DNA from: Trebouxia sp. TZW2008
Lineage: Eukaryota; Chlorophyta; Trebouxiophyceae; Trebouxiales; Trebouxiaceae
Assembly: GCA_002118135.1 (NCBI GenBank)
Contig: BDIU01000132.1
Location: 1 to 64,000, forward strand
Direction of reading: 5' to 3'
DNA: 64,000 nucleotides
The translations under genes and the position numbers were made by a program. The notes under the pieces are model-generated. The model was not told the origin of the DNA. It saw nothing but the letters and a program-made list of their open reading frames with translations, and made no database searches. Of this stretch, positions 22,782-36,658 are shown one piece after another (within the stretch, counting starts at the first letter, position 1; every line of letters begins with the position of its first letter).

Positions 22782-24305
22782 CTATCGGGCAGCATCGGCA
22801 TCTGAGTTACCAGCCATGGTGCACTTTGCCATGGCCTGAGTGCCAGCAGGTGAGGTTGCAGTAGCTCCGCCAGCAGCACCAGTCATCAACTTTTGCGTTT
22901 CTTGAGACACCAAAGACATCTGTTTTGCCAGCTGGTTCCTGGCTGCCTGAGCCCGCCGCTCTGCCAGGAGATAGCTGAAAGGACCCAGTTCCTGGAGCAA
23001 TCTAGGCAGAGTCTCTGGAATGCCTCCACTGATCTCAAAGTTGCGCAGAAGCCCATCTTCCCTGAAGAAGTCCTCTACTGGCTTTGCCTGGCTGTTATAT
23101 ACCTGCATGCAGGATGACGGATCAGCATGACTGCCAGAGAAAAGTTGCTTGCAGAAGCATGTGGATTGGTACTGGCACAAGCAGCAAGCGTTGCCATCTT
23201 GGATGTGCATGATAGGAACTTGCGCAAATCAATGTCAGGCATGCAGCAAGTATGCAACAATTGTAAATGCATCTGCATCAAACGCGAAGTGTGCAACAAC
23301 TGCTGTGCGAAAGCATCTTGACACACTTGCACAGACAACCTCTGACTTACCTCTATCCGGTTGTTGATGGTCTCTAGGTTGTCGTCAGAGCGGATTTCCA
23401 TCTTGTCTCGGCAGTTCTCTGGGGGGTTCAGAGGAGGCATGCGAACCTCGGGCTGCCCCTCTGTGGCTGGCAACATGATGTCTGCAACATTGAAGTTTTT
23501 GCCACAGTCCTTGCAGATGCGCCGCCCTAGGCACTTGGCTGTGAGAATCTGCGGCAAAGCACCATTCCGTCAAAAGGCTGCATGTGTTGGCTGAATGATA
23601 TTGGTGTGGCAGCATGTCTACCAGTCTTTGCATCAGAACAGCTTGTTGCAATTGTTACCTCTGGCCTCAATGACAGGTTGACAGCCAGCTGGGTGTCAGC
23701 TATCAAGGCAAGCATCTGAGCCTGACGCCGAGTCCTAGGAAACCCATCAAGAAGAACGCCAAGCTCACCCTTGGCCTGCCCTTGCTGTATTCTCTCCTCG
23801 AGGAGCTACAGAGACAAAATGAATGAGCTTGCTGTTGCAAAAAACAAGCCTAGCAGGAGAGAGGCACAACTGATGCTGGCAAGTCACCTCAAGAATCATC
23901 TCATCAGGAAGAAGGTCACCCTTGGCAACGATTGCTTGCGCCTGCACAAATTCCAGCACACATGACATATGCGGCCAACTCAGCAACCGAAAGCTTCACT
24001 GACAGGTTGCATCATCAAAGGTAGCTGTTGAGTAAGACATTTTGTGTTACCTTGATGCCAAACTCTGTCTTGTCCTTGATCTGCTGGCGCACCAAGTCAC
24101 CAGCAGCGATGTGTGGCACGCCAAGTGCAGAGGCAACCCGAGAACTGTAAGTGCCTTTGCCAACACCCGGTGGTCCTAGGAATATCCAGGCCGGAGCCTT
24201 GCTAGGCCTCGCAGCCGCCGGTGCTCGTGAAACACGAAGAGCAGACAAGCCCGACGCAAGGGTGTCAAGCGTTTTTCGCGCCGTGAAGCGCTGGACGAGA
24301 TTCAT
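22782..24305 (-). CDS. Adenylate kinase with organellar presequence, 5 exons
   Basis: Converts ATP plus AMP to two ADP. Five exons join in frame to 324 aa: 24305-24051, 23941-23888, 23805-23659, 23548-23351 and 23102-22782. The first ~45 residues (MNLVQRFTARKTLDTLASGL...) are Arg/Ser/Ala-rich and look like a mitochondrial or chloroplast presequence. The P-loop GPPGVGKGTYSSR, the AMP-site block HIAAGDLVRQQI, LLDGFPRT and the Arg motif RSDDNLETINNRIEVY are intact. The LID region has a C-x2-C pair (CKDCGKNF) and a later PENC cysteine, as in plant plastid-type enzymes. An extra ~60-residue Ala/Thr-rich tail follows the kinase fold. The stop is at 22782. Confidence 0.95.
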
Positions 24306-25364
24306 CGGTCTAGTCTACCAAGCTGAGCGGGCTATCCGTCACTCAGCTGGCGAGTGTTGATTGCGAATCACGGCAATGGCGCAGAGGAGGAATCCAGCAG
24401 TCGATGCGCCGAACAGAATGTCGCTGCGCTGCTAGTGTTGGTACTTTCCTTACCAACGGCGATGTCGTTTCCCACAATTGCTTGAAGCCTCCTCAACCAT
24501 TCCTCGCCACGTTGCGCGCCAAACGTCACGTGGCCTCTCGCGGCGGTTCAGTCGATTGTCACCAAGCTGTTCATGGCCGCATGAAACTTTGCACTGCGCC
24601 TGCTGCGGCCTACAGGTAGAGCAATTTCATTCAAGCATGGTTGATACTGGTCAAATCTCCAAGTAGGCTCATCACATTTCATTTTTTGTGACCAACAATT
24701 TTAAATTTGTCCCCTTATACAGACTGAGTGCTCATGCTGTCAATCAGACTGTTACAGTAACTTGAATTTTTTGTGCACTGTGGTCATCATTCTGCTGAAC
24801 ACATTTGTGTCCACAAATGCAGCGATTATTGCTGCTGAGTTTGAGTTGTGAAGTTTGATCTTAAAGGCATGCGTGCGCATGGATCAAACCCTGTGTGGCG
24901 CCATTTCCACGGCTTGTTGACACAGATATCAATAAGTCTGTGCACACTGTAAGTCTGTGCCTGTTGCATACTGACAATCACTGTCAGTATGTCTCATTTA
25001 AGTGATACCGCATGTGAGCTTTGCTATCATCATGCCATCATATTGCTATCATCATGCCATCATAATGACTACTGATCATGATGCACTGAGTCAGTGCCAG
25101 CAAGGCAAATGACTTCACAGGGAGACTCATCCTGATCCTGATGCACACAAAAAATGTTCAGACACAGATTTCACCTGAAGTAGGCACATTTGAAACTCCA
25201 TATGTTCAAGAACTTTTTCGTCACGACTTCTTGTCTGTGCAAGGCTTGTTTGTTCAGTGCAAAGCTTGTGTTGCTCTGCTTTGATAGGGACCATGAGTGA
25301 ATTCTCAACCAGGCCTCTGTCATATTGTCTGTTTGGCTCATGCATTGCGAACACAGATCTTTCA
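24306..25364. other. Intergenic stretch without a recognised gene
   Basis: About 1.06 kb lies between the adenylate kinase 5' end and the SERAC1-like 3' end; both genes are on the minus strand. The left part (24306-24620) is CG-richer and probably contains the adenylate kinase promoter. A 22-bp direct tandem duplication lies at about 25020-25063. No open frame here resembles a known protein. Confidence 0.5.
25020..25063. repeat. 22-bp tandem duplication
   Basis: The unit TTGCTATCATCATGCCATCATA occurs twice in direct succession here, in the intergenic region between the SERAC1-like and adenylate kinase genes. It is a simple local duplication with no visible function. Confidence 0.8.
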
Positions 25365-28300
25365 TCAGTGCTCTTCTGTTGGATGCTGTGCTGTCTGCAC
25401 ACGGTCTTTGAGAAAGTCCTTTAGTTTGACATATGCAATATCAGACCTCTCTGGTGGCTTGCAAACGTTTATGTGATCGACACCTTTCAACATGACAAAG
25501 TCTCCGTAACCAGGATAACTAGACTCTTCTGGGACTACCTGCACCCACACTTGCGTGCTGATCAGCCCAAGCAACATTTGTGCATCCGTACGTAGCAGGC
25601 GTTGCATGCAGACCAAAGCGCAAAGTACTGCAAGCAGAGCGCTGTTGGCTGCTGGACAGACTACTGACCGTGAGTTTTGGGAGCATGTTGTTAATGGTTG
25701 TGGAGCTGCCTTCGCCAAAGCTGAGCACTGGAACGCCTCTTGAATCATTGAACGCTCTCAAGTGATTGTTAACATCCTGCACATCAGCTGGCCACTTGGC
25801 TGTTGAACGAGATTTCAGTCGCAGCAACACAGGTCAGTCATGCTGTGTGCTGCTGACTCACATGCCTTGCTGACATGCAAGCGCTGAAGCAATGGTCTCA
25901 ATGTAGCACACAAGACATGTTCTTCCTGTTGTGCACTGCAGCAGGTCTCTGACAATGCAAGGTCCTCAGCAGCAAACTGCACAGCTCACAGCAGCAGCCA
26001 CCTACTTCAAGATGCTTGCCAGGCTTCAGATGTACAACAGAGGCAGCTGGGGAAGCACCAATGTAGCGCAAGTTCCAGCCAATAGTCGCGATGTTGCTTC
26101 CAAAGTGAGGACAGGCATAGAAGACAAGGCCAGAGGTGGCTTCAGCCAGCTGACGGTGGTGGGCAGGGGCTGAAGCTGACAGGGCCTTGGCCAGCATCTC
26201 CTTCACTAGGATGCCTCCCATGCTGCAGTGCACCACTGAGTACCTCAGTGGACAGTGTACGTTCAGGCGGGTAATAGCTTGTGACCAGGGAGAGGGGAGG
26301 AGAGGCGGGGCGAGGGCGAGGGGGACAGCAATGCATGCCCAGGTTCTCATTGCTTGCGCTATGTCAGCCCAGCGCAAACAGCATCAGTCCCAACTGCAAG
26401 TGGATGCCATGATTGTGCATACATTCTTCGGCTGACGCGATGCAAATGTGACACATCGCATCTGCATTGCACAGCAGTGCAGCTGACATTTTGTGCCAAA
26501 AAGCCACAGCTGCAAATGACAAACTGAAATGCTCACTTTAATTATGCCTTGCATGTATAGCCCATTGAGGCAGAGATTATGCCGCAACATGACAGATGTC
26601 AGGAAATGGTACTGACCTGTGCGTGACAAAGATGACAGGGCGCTGGCCCACTCCTGCGGCTATGAGCCGATTCAGCAGCTGCCCCACAGTGCCGTGCAGT
26701 GGCATGGACTCTGCCTGCAGTGCATCAGTGTCATATATGTACTCAACAGAGATGACTAGAAGCAGTGACTTGCCTTTGCATACACATGTCTGTCAGGGCC
26801 CTGAAAGCTTGACAGCAAGCATGTACATGATGATGAATGGCGAATGCTGTGCTTGCTGACAACACCTGGCAAAACAAGCTTGGAGCCTTCAGCTTGACAC
26901 TGATTGACTGGCGCTGCTTAGCGACAACTGTCACCAAGCTGCTGTGAGCACCATACAAGTACAGCTGAAGACACAAATGATGGTAGAGAGGTGGGTCTTT
27001 TCTTGCTTAGCAGGCCTGCTTGAAGCCTGCAGCATGGATGTAGCTGCTCCAGTCGAGCAATGCAGGTAACTGATCTGCTGACTATCAGAACCACTGGCAA
27101 GTGGACTGACTGCATGTAAGCTTTCAAAACAGTTCAACGGCATAAGCGCTTGTGCCATCACTTTTCAGTTGTGAGCGTCAAATGCTTAAGACTCATCAGC
27201 ATATTGACTTTTCGTTTGAAGTTCCAGCCAAGCTCGAGCGTACATACAGCGCGTTTGTACACAACCTCACATTACAAAAGTTGTGCTCACGCCTTGACTG
27301 GTCATCAGCTATGCATACACTTGCAGCTAGCTCGTGACACCAACACAGCAGGCAGGACTATGCTGCCAGCAGGTGTGTGGCAGGCAGGGCTGAGGGCACT
27401 GACCTCCCAGCCTGAGGCAGGGGCAGCATACTCCATGGAGAGGAGACGCGCCTGGGGCACATCCTGAGGCAGCCACACCGAAGGCCAGCAGTAGCTGTGG
27501 TTTAGGCTGCCGCCCTTGTGCCCAGGCTCCCGATTCTGGACCCCTTCCCTGCGCCATGTGGCAAATGCACCACCCCTGATGCCGTGCACAAACACCACAT
27601 CTACAAGTGGGGCTCCTGCATGCGGCACCACTTAGCTCATGACCGCATCCAGGGTGCTTGCAGACATCATCATCAGACATATTGTCAATCCATCTCATTA
27701 GCTGAGGGCAGCCAACACACAAACACACCGCCTATAGATTACTGTATTCCAAGAGTCTGTGCAAGTCACTGCGCATCTCTCTTTGTTTGACTACATGCTT
27801 CACAAAGACTGAGCTATAAAGCAGGTCTATGGCTAACACGTGCTGCACAGAATTCCGCCGTACAAAGATTGATTGAGTGCAATGAAACAGCAGCAACAAC
27901 ATGCACAGCTCGCAAAACTTGACAGCGTCAATTCAGGACAGCAAGGATACAGATCGTAGAACAACACAGCAGTTCATGAAATGTCAGTGTCTAAACCTTC
28001 CTCTGCTCAAGAAGCAGCAGCATGAATCTAGTCAGTTGGTCACGGCTGCAAACTACTCTTAAGCTGCTATGGCTACGGTATATGGCTCACAGACCCCGAC
28101 ATCGCATACTTGTCATTGACAATTCAAGTCTGCATTGCTCAGTCTTTACAAACACACCACATTCGTGGTAGACCTGTAGTAAGCTTGTAGTAGGTAGTAA
28201 ACTCACTACACAAACTTGATAGCAACCTTCAAGACAAAGCTCAGTGCTGTAGCTAAGTTGCTTGTATCATTGTTCCATAGCACACGAAACTTTGAGCAGC

Positions 28301-31300
28301 AATCAGCTACCTGTTGTATGACTTACCCGAAAAGATCCTGAGTAGCTACATGTTTGCTTCAAATATCAAGGCAGTGAGTGGCACAATACCTGGAGCGTTG
28401 GTGGCAGCGCCTCTGTGGGCAAGGACTTGGTGGTGGCTGGCCGTCGGGTCAAACAGGTGCACCCCATCGCGCATGACTAGGCGAGGTCCAGCCTGCTGGT
28501 GAGATGCCTGCCGCTCCAGCACCGCCTCACTGTCCCCGAGGGCACTCTGGAGCTTGTCCACAGCTTCCTCGACCTCACTCTGCAGCTCTGCTACTGTGCT
28601 CTTGATCCTGCGGTCAGCGAGTATTCTTCGGGCCTGTGAATAAAGATTGCTGCTTTGACCCCTGAGTTACAATTCATCGAGTTTTGGTTTCCACTTTAGA
28701 AAGCGCCAAAAACCCTTAAAACCTACAGCCTACAGCCTGACCAATTCCTTTAAAAACACTGTAAATTTTCTTAAGGGGGTTTAACTCAAACGCCAGAAAC
28801 CCCAATGATTACAATGTTAGGGCTGCTTTGATGCTAGCGGAGAGAAGCAGCCCGCTGCGGTTTCAGATGTAATGCCAACCTGATGCTTGACTTATTTGAC
28901 TGCAGAAATCTGAACAAGCTCGTGTCCTTGCACTGGGGGCCCTGGCAGCTTGCAGTAGCCAACTCACTGATGAGAAGCCACACATGACGGAATGTTCCAG
29001 AAGCACAAAGCTTGATGGATGCTACCTGTGCAGCATCTCTGGCTCATACAAGTTGTGGTCAAACTGGTAGGTGCTCCTGGTGGGGAAGGACCTGGCAGAG
29101 TCCAGGTGCAGCAAAGCCCTAGCAGCATGGCTGGACAGCTTGCAGTCCTGAATGCTGGCTGCTGCCTTCAGCCATGGTATCCATGCTGTGTGCCTAGACA
29201 CAGCAAATGACATCACGTCAGAATCACAAGCTATGTGTACTCAGTGTCTCGGCTGGCCCTCAAGACGGATTGAATACGCAGTCATACAAAGGCTCAGGCC
29301 AAGTTACGCTCACACATTGATGAGATATGCATGCCACTTGCTGCTACAATGCTCAAGCATGTGTTGGCAGGCAATGTATCAGTTTTAGCAAAGCTACATA
29401 GCAGGATTTATTTCCTACGCATTGTCACTTGTTGTGGAGGACAGCAACAGCTCAACCAACAGCGCAGCGCAGCTCAGAACATCCTCAACTGAAGACAGCT
29501 TCAGATCTAATCAACTTAACTCGACCCATTTGCTGAGATGTAGATTGTTTGCAGTTTATGTCCAGGGACATCAGAAGAGCTACATAGCATTCATGCACCA
29601 TAATGACTGACAGACCTGAGCATTGCTTGAGAGGAGGCATCAGCGCTGATCATGGCAATGATGCGGGCAGACTGGCGCCAGATGCCAAGCGGCATATCCT
29701 CCCCCAGTGATGTCAGCACAGGGTGAGCCGCTGTGCTGGCAGCCTCCTGCATGGCTAGGCGCTGCAGCAGCGCCAGGATGCTGGTGGACTGAAGCCACTG
29801 CTGCTTGGCATCATCATGAGACACTAGGGCACACAGCGTCTGCATACAGGCAGCTTAGATTGTGGCAATTCTCTGCATGAAGCATGTGTGCTGGAATGTT
29901 GGCTTGTGCTAGCGAATAGGTCTGAAGACTAAAGCAGCTCTATCCAAACTAAGCACCACTGACTCAAGACTCCTTGATCTGATGAATAGTATCGTCCAAA
30001 CTTTAGCAACTCAAAGACAAATGCAAAAACTTGGAGGTAAACGAGGGGAGAGAGCAGCAGATACCTTGAGAGCTTTAATCAGGACACTGTCTGCAAGCTG
30101 CTTGCTCCTGCTTTGCGCTTCAGCACGTGATGCAGCAGAGGAAATTAGGTGCTCAGGGTCATATGGCGGGTCATTGTACACACCTACATGCCAACTCAAG
30201 CTTGTGTTTGCTGTATCAGTCAGTGCTATGCTTTTAGCTGCACTCAAGCGACCCTTGTGACAAAAGAGCTGGCACAGCACACACAGCCCACTGATAGTCA
30301 GATTGCGCACAATGTCAAGATCTGCTTCACAGATCATCTGAGAATCATGAGCAGCACATTGACTTGGCTGCGCTGTTTAAACCACATGAGTGCCCCCGCC
30401 CTGATCAAACTAGCTGCAAGGCAGAAAGAGCTCTGGCCTGTGCGCAACATAAGCTAACGCCTACCTACTTGGTCAGAAGCTTCACGCAGCTCAGCAGCTA
30501 CACTCCTGGCAAAAAGGGGCATCACAGCCACAGCATTCTGAAAAATGTCTGTCTGTTCATTGTAGACCTCATCCTTCTGCATGGCAACAGGCATCCCTGA
30601 ACAAATTGATGGACAACAATAGCTCATGCACACCACAGCAGCATGGCCTTGCAGAATCACACATGATGGAGGAGGTTTGATATTGCACCAAATCTTGCAG
30701 GGTTCATCGTGCATGCTTCACCGTGTAGCATGTCTGCATGTCTGCTTGACAAGTGCCCACACTGTGACTGCAGCAGAAAGGCAAGCGCACAGCTCACAAT
30801 GCCCAGCTCAACAAACTTGACATTTTTGCGAGGAGAGCATCAGAGGTGACAATGAATACAGGGAAGACTCACCAGCCTGACAGCACTGTAAGCTGTGACA
30901 TCCTTGGAGAAGTGGACCAGCAGGTCTGCCAGCCACTTGTGCGCACACTGCAGCCCCTGCAGCCCAGGCGCAGCCGCCAGACCTGTCGCATGCAAGTGTG
31001 CTAATAGCGAATTTGTATTTGATTTGATGTTTGCTGACTCATGCCTTTTGCAACTACAGTGCAGTGACAGCTGTGCAAGATTTCTGCCAAATAGCTTGAC
31101 AGCAATGTATAGCTTAAGGCTATGCATACAGCATGAAGCATTTGATTGTGCCCAATGTGGCAAATGGCGTGTTGCAGCAGCCAGAACTATTCAGCAAGAC
31201 ATGACTTGCAGCAGGCAAAGCAGTTCCTCGCTTGTGGTAGGCAGTGTATGCTGCGCTTTGTGACCAAGCGAACACAGAAAGCGCGCCGCCATCACAGCTG

Positions 31301-33857
31301 ACATAGGATGCCACGCTGCAATCAACGATACATCTCTGCATTAGTTGCCACAAACAGGTGCAGACTCAACTGCTCAGATGTTGCACGCATAAATGGCAAG
31401 GGTCTGATCATGTCAGGTCCATTTCAGCAGCATTTCAGGAACTATGTCTCACATGTTGCGCAGAAAGCAGTTTACAGCAACGCATCTGCTGTCCGTGTTA
31501 CCTGCTAAAGCTTGGCCACATGCAATGCGGATCTCTGCAGGGCTCTGTACATTGCACATCCACTGCAGCACCTGCTCAGTCCACAGGGATCTCTGCTCAT
31601 CGCTCATGTCATCTGCGACCCCATCATCAAATCACCTTAGTCGTACCCGCTGCAGCAGGTCTCACAGCTTACACTGTAGACAATAGCAGCAAAGCCCCTT
31701 CAACTGTTGCATGTGTAAGCTTTTACAGCTAGCCATGCAGCTTGATACACACAGCACTGCATTGTACGCATGTTGATGGGACACTCGTAGGATGCCAAAC
31801 ATAAGCCATGTTGCAGTGGTTTGGCATTCATACCAGGGTGGGACAGGGCACCAACCGCAGTGATGATGGAGCGCCTCAGCAGTGGGTCTGGCTCTGACGA
31901 CAGGCGATGTAAAAGTGCGAAGACATTGCTGCCTGCCAAAGCACCATTTGCTTCCCCCAGCTGCCACAAGCATAAGGAGAAACCATCAAGTGCCTGCAGG
32001 GCAAACGAGCAGCATCAGCAAATTTGCATCAGTATGTAGCAAGCCTCAACAATTGCTCATAACACAAGTGTTCAAGACATCAAGGGGCATCAGTGCTCCC
32101 CAGCAACGCACCAAGTCTGCAAAATAGTTCTACTTGTGGTATGCATGACATCCCTGTTCACTCAAATTGTCACCATGCACAAGGCTGCAAACAGAATCAG
32201 AAATCAACCTAAGTGCAGCGAAACAACGATGACGCATGCCAGGTGGTTGCAAACATAAACTGTATGATATATCAAACTCACCTGGCTAGCAAGCTTCCAG
32301 TGCTTCACAGCAGCAGCGTCTGCAGCAATGTACAGAAGCTGCTGCAGCCAAGACCCAATTCCCAGGGACTGCGTCAGGGGGCAGTCTCTAGCAAGCAATG
32401 CCATGGTCCTGACAAGCTCATACTCCAGCTGTCTGTTGTGGCCAGCACTTGCAGCTGTAGCAGCAACGTGTGCGAGGGCTTGGCCGCCCTGCACTGTGGC
32501 GATCTTGCCACAATTGATGACAGAGGCCTCTGCCCAATTGCCCAGCAGCCGCACTGCTACTTGCTGTGTTAGCACGCTGGAAGTCCCCTTTGCCTGCAGG
32601 TCAATGCAGAAGCAGTTACAATTGCGAATGATGCCCAAATTAAGTGGCCAGTGAGACAGCACCTGCATTTCTGATGTCGCGATGCTGTGTTGAAGCACAG
32701 CATTGCGATTGAACATATTTAAGGAGCATCTATTTGTAGCATTGCAGTCATGCACAAAATGCGTTCACAATCTGCATCAAGGCGCCTGACGGAGGCATGA
32801 AGCAGCAGTAGCTTTATCTTGACCTCAAGTATTCATTTCTCATCAACAGAAACAGCATCTGTCTATATACATGCATACAAATAAAGCATCTACACCAAAT
32901 CATTGCAAATGCACCAGGTGTTGGCTCCAGGTGTCTGGGTGCTCACCCTCTCTATGACAGCTTTGATCTCATCCAGGCTGGGGACATGAGTGATGGTGAC
33001 CTGCGCGCTTGCTGTCAGCAAACTGCTGTTTAAATTGGCAGCGTCTGAGGTGCTTTCTAGCAGCTCCAGCAGCTTGGGCAGTGCCCCCTCACAATTGAGT
33101 ACAGCTGATGCTGTTGTGGCTGCATGCGTTGCACATGTTCAGGCATCCTGCCGCTGCACTGTGTTTGTGCATGCACAAAATAAAGCAATTGATGTTGGAA
33201 GGGAGACCAAACACTTAGGCAAAGGACAGGAAGATTCCTCAGACGCAGGGTATGATAAGGCTGACACTTGCTGAGTTGACATGTGTTCAAGCTCACCATC
33301 AGCAAGCAGATTCAGCAGCGTGTGCTCTGCTTCTGCCTGTTCTGCATTCCTATTGTCGTTGAGAGCCCGGCCCAGAAGCCAGTTGATCAGAACACTGCGA
33401 CCAATTTGCACTAGTGCTTCACGCTTTGATTTGTCCTCAGACCAGTCTGTCACAGCAGCGGCAAGGGTATTCAGGGCTTTGTCTGCGGCAGAACGAATTT
33501 GCGTCATGTCAAGTGGCGCCATGTCACACTCTGCAGTGGAAAATGCCAGCTTGCAGGACATACTTTGGCGAGAACCCTCCTGGGCAGACCCTGATAAAGC
33601 TGCTGAAAGCGACCTAAACAACGCAGTGCCTGCCTCAGCTATCTGGGACGCCCTTCTGGCTGCATGTACCACGGCTCCCTGTATATGCCAGCCGTGTCAG
33701 CACAGCGTGCAGTGATCAAAGAGACCAGTGCGGCTAGTACCTGCGCCGCTTCTTTGTTCTCTAAGCCCGAAGTCACGTACACAAGTCCTGAAGCTCCTGC
33801 GGCGGCTGTGACTAGAGCTGTCCTATTCAAAGTGGGTCTCAGCAGCAGGGCAGGCAT
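25365..33857 (-). CDS. SERAC1: SERAC1-like alpha/beta-hydrolase with N-terminal helical repeats, many exons
   Basis: Human SERAC1 remodels phosphatidylglycerol at mitochondria-ER contacts. Here the hydrolase end has DVVFVHGIRGGAFATWR (27.6 kb), CWPSVWLPQD, LSMEYAAPASGWE, the nucleophile motif CSMGGILVKEM (about 26.2 kb), YACPHFGSN, VPVLSFGEG and DHINVCKPPERSDIAYVKL before the stop at 25365. Upstream exons to 33857 encode Leu/Ala-rich helical repeats resembling ARM/HEAT. Examples are VLAALVSLI, ALNTLAAAVTDW, LLRRSIITAVGALSHPG and YELVRTMALLARDCP. The first ATG is at 33857; the first two exons join in frame across a ~47-bp intron (acceptor just before GAVVHAARRA). The nucleophile Ser follows Cys rather than the usual His (HSMGG). 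The hydrolase identity is firm. That all helical exons belong to one gene is inferred from continuous strand, phase and the known architecture. Confidence 0.85.
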
Positions 33858-34552
33858 GCTAAGAAGAGCTAGGTGACTTCTGCCTCACCGGCGAGCGGCA
33901 AAACAGAAAAGTTTGCGGTTCAGACTTGTGGGATGCTGCTCACGACCGGTCTGCGTCGTGCACAGCGTCTGTGCCGTGGAAGGGCCTGCGCAGAAGTCTT
34001 CTCAGGTCTATGCAATCTGCTTTCTGCTATTGTTTGCAATGCAAAAGCACAGTCACATGACAGCATGTGGGCTCCTAACAGGGCAATGCTGGTCACGCAT
34101 GGCATTTGGCATTGGCATTTGCATGTAAATAAATGTGCACATGAACATGAACATGACAATGAACATGCACGTACGTACATCTATCTGGATCAGGATCAGC
34201 AGCAATATATCATGAATCGAACGTTAACACTACAGAAACAATCTAACTGGCGATGCTGCAACTCTAAACAAAATGAAATTGAGCGATGGAGCAGTCTGCA
34301 TGTGTTCGTCGTCCTTTGACACGAGTCTGCAGACCTGATTCTGCTGCAAGTGACCAGAGGACATGAGAATAGTAGCTCCTAGTTACAGGCAATGCATGTC
34401 TCAGAAGCAAGAGATGACACAGGCACCAGAGCACTGGGAGGCACATTGCTATTGATACATGCCGATTACTTGCGTTGCTCGAAAAGGCATCATTGCTGAA
34501 ATGCTCATAACAGCAATGATGTCACTGGCTATCGTCAGAGCGCCGTTAGGAG
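33858..34552. promoter_or_regulatory. Spacer upstream of the SERAC1-like gene
   Basis: About 695 bp between the 3' end of the Pro/RS-rich gene and the 5' end of the SERAC1-like gene, both on the minus strand. It must include the SERAC1-like promoter. A short imperfect repeat of ATGAACATGA-type units lies at 34138-34165. No coding exon is seen. Confidence 0.4.
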
Positions 34553-36658
34553 TTAGTGACGCATGTGCCATTGATACTTGTTACTTATGTCAAACTGCCT
34601 GGGTTCAGGTTCATGACGATGAGGAGGCCTGGCATCAGCACGCTTGCTGTCTTTACTGATTGTTGATACTCTAGATCTGTGATCTCTCTGATGATCATCA
34701 TGACCCCGGCTAGCTGGTCTGTCCCTGTCGACAGCTGAGCTATGCTCCTTATGCCTGCCTTCACCACTTTCACGATTAGATCTGTGAGTCCTGTGGTCTG
34801 ATGAGTTTGTTCTGTGCATGGAGCTGTGGTGTCTTGCATCACTACCCTTGTCCCTATGCCTCTCAACAGGTTCGCTGTCCCTGTCTTTGCTACTTCTATG
34901 ACGAGAACTTTCCTGTGGATGCCCTGAGCTGCTTCGCATGCGCTCCCTTGATGGGTCACGCTTCCTTTTCTTAGCACTGTCATGAGATGTGTGTCTGCTG
35001 CGCTCCCTTGCCTGATCTGTGGGAGTGTCCTCCCTTGTCCTTTCTTGCGCCTGCACCCTGTCCTTTGGTCCCTTGTAAGAGTCATGCAGCTGCTGCCTCA
35101 AGCTCTGATGTGCTGCTTTGCTTTCTGATGCCCTGTGAGGCTCCCTTGCTGAAGTAGTGCTGGTCAGGTTGGACCCACTGGACAGTTGCTTGTGCAACAT
35201 TGCCCTTGCAGGCTGAGCCAAGGAGTGTTCCTTATGCTTGTGGGTTTGCTGCTGACTCAAAGCTGCGCTATGTTTGGGGTCCAGATGGTTGCGCTCATGC
35301 AGGTCAGAAGCAGAAGGCATTGCAGAAGCTGATGCAGCAGCAGCAGCAGCAGCCATAGCTGGTGCTGCTCCTGTCTTGAGTGCATCGTGCTTAGCTGACA
35401 GTTCAGCTGGCTCTCTGTGACTTGCGGCTAGTTGCTTGAGGGGTTCTGCTGATGGCTTTTGGGGGTTTCTGGGTAAGGCCGGGGGATCTTGCAATAACTT
35501 TGATCTTCCCAGCTGAGGCTGTGGGGCCCCTGGCGGTGGCCCTGGAGGTTGCGGAGGGGGACCTGGAGGTGCTGGGGGCGGCTGCATGGTCTTTGAATGC
35601 GGCTCAGGGTCGCCTGGTGGTGGCCCTGGAAGCTCTGCTGATAGCCTTCTGAGCTTCAGCTGTGGTGCTGGTGGTTTTAGAGGCAGCCCTGGGGGCTCTG
35701 AAGGCGGCCCTGGGGGCTCTGAGGGCGGCCCTGGGGGTTCCAAAGGCGGCCCTGGGGGCTCCAAGGGTGGCCCTGAGGGCACCAAAGATGGCCCTTGGGG
35801 CTTTTTCTTTGGCTTTAGGTGAGGTGGCAATGGCTCTAGATGTGCTTGCTGCAAGCCAGGAGGGTCAGGGGGTGGGCCTGGGACCTCTGAAGGCAGAGTC
35901 AACACTGCTGTAGAGCCTGTAGCTGGTCTGAGCTCTGATGCTTGGCGTGACGCGTCCAGACTTCTTGCTCCTTGAGCCTGCAGCAGTAAAAGGCATGCAT
36001 CAAGGTGGCAAGCACAATGCATCTGATGACCTTGTGCAGCAGGCACAGTCTATGCAGAGGAAGCAGCAACAGTTCACATCAGCTTTTGATTGCTGGCATA
36101 GCTGCGGGGCTGCTAATTCATCAGAGCTTGTATTGCATTGGCCATTTGCAGCCGTGCTGGAACACTGTGTGACCCTACCTCAGCTATAGGCTCAGCTTGC
36201 TTCACCCAGACCCTGCTCTCCAACACCTGCAGACATGCAATTTGCGATTTGGACTTTTATGATCCCAGTCAAACCTCATGGTGCTCAGATGTTGTTTCAG
36301 CAGGGAAGCATGACAGGCAGCACCTGAGTTTCACCATCATCCAACAACCAGCCCCACCGCTCTGGGTATGCCTGTGCTGCTTGCCACAGGCATTCCTCTG
36401 CATGCTTTGCGCCTGCAGGAAGATTTGCACTGCATAAGTTACAACGACTGGTGTGCCGTAGCAGCAGTGTTGCTTACTTTGCAGGCTTGTGAAGTGCACA
36501 AGCGCAAGCTGAGCACGCTGAGTCTGGTTTGCTGCAGGCCTGCTGAGGTCAGTGTGCAGGAAAGCGAACTCCGGTTCTGGTCCATGAAATAGGTGGATCG
36601 CTCCAGAAAACATCTCCCGCATTTGCTCATTGGTGCTCCCCTCAGGTGCCCCTGACAT
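34553..36658 (-). CDS. Pro-rich and RS-rich nuclear-type protein of unknown function
   Basis: Four exons are supported. The first begins at ATG 36658 (MSGAPEGSTNEQMREMFSGA). Two short exons follow, near 36385-36325 (ERWGWLLDDGETQ) and 36225-36177 (VLESRVWVKQAEPIAE). A long last exon runs from about 35977 to the stop at 34553. The last exon encodes a Pro repeat tract (about 35,530-35,890) of GPPLEPP/GPPSEPP units. After it come an Ala run and then about 180 residues dense in Arg, Ser, His and Asp (SRHRSSKDRDSEPVERHRDK), as in splicing or transcription co-factors. It ends FDISNKYQWHMRH. No folded domain is recognised. The RS-like region suggests a nuclear RNA-processing role, but this is inference. 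The N-terminal ~100 residues may form a small domain I cannot name. Confidence 0.7.

Noticed and set aside
34585..35085. 166-codon open frame inside the Pro/RS-rich gene in another frame
   Set aside because: It is a shadow of the Arg/Ser-rich codons on the same strand and has no own start context or homology.
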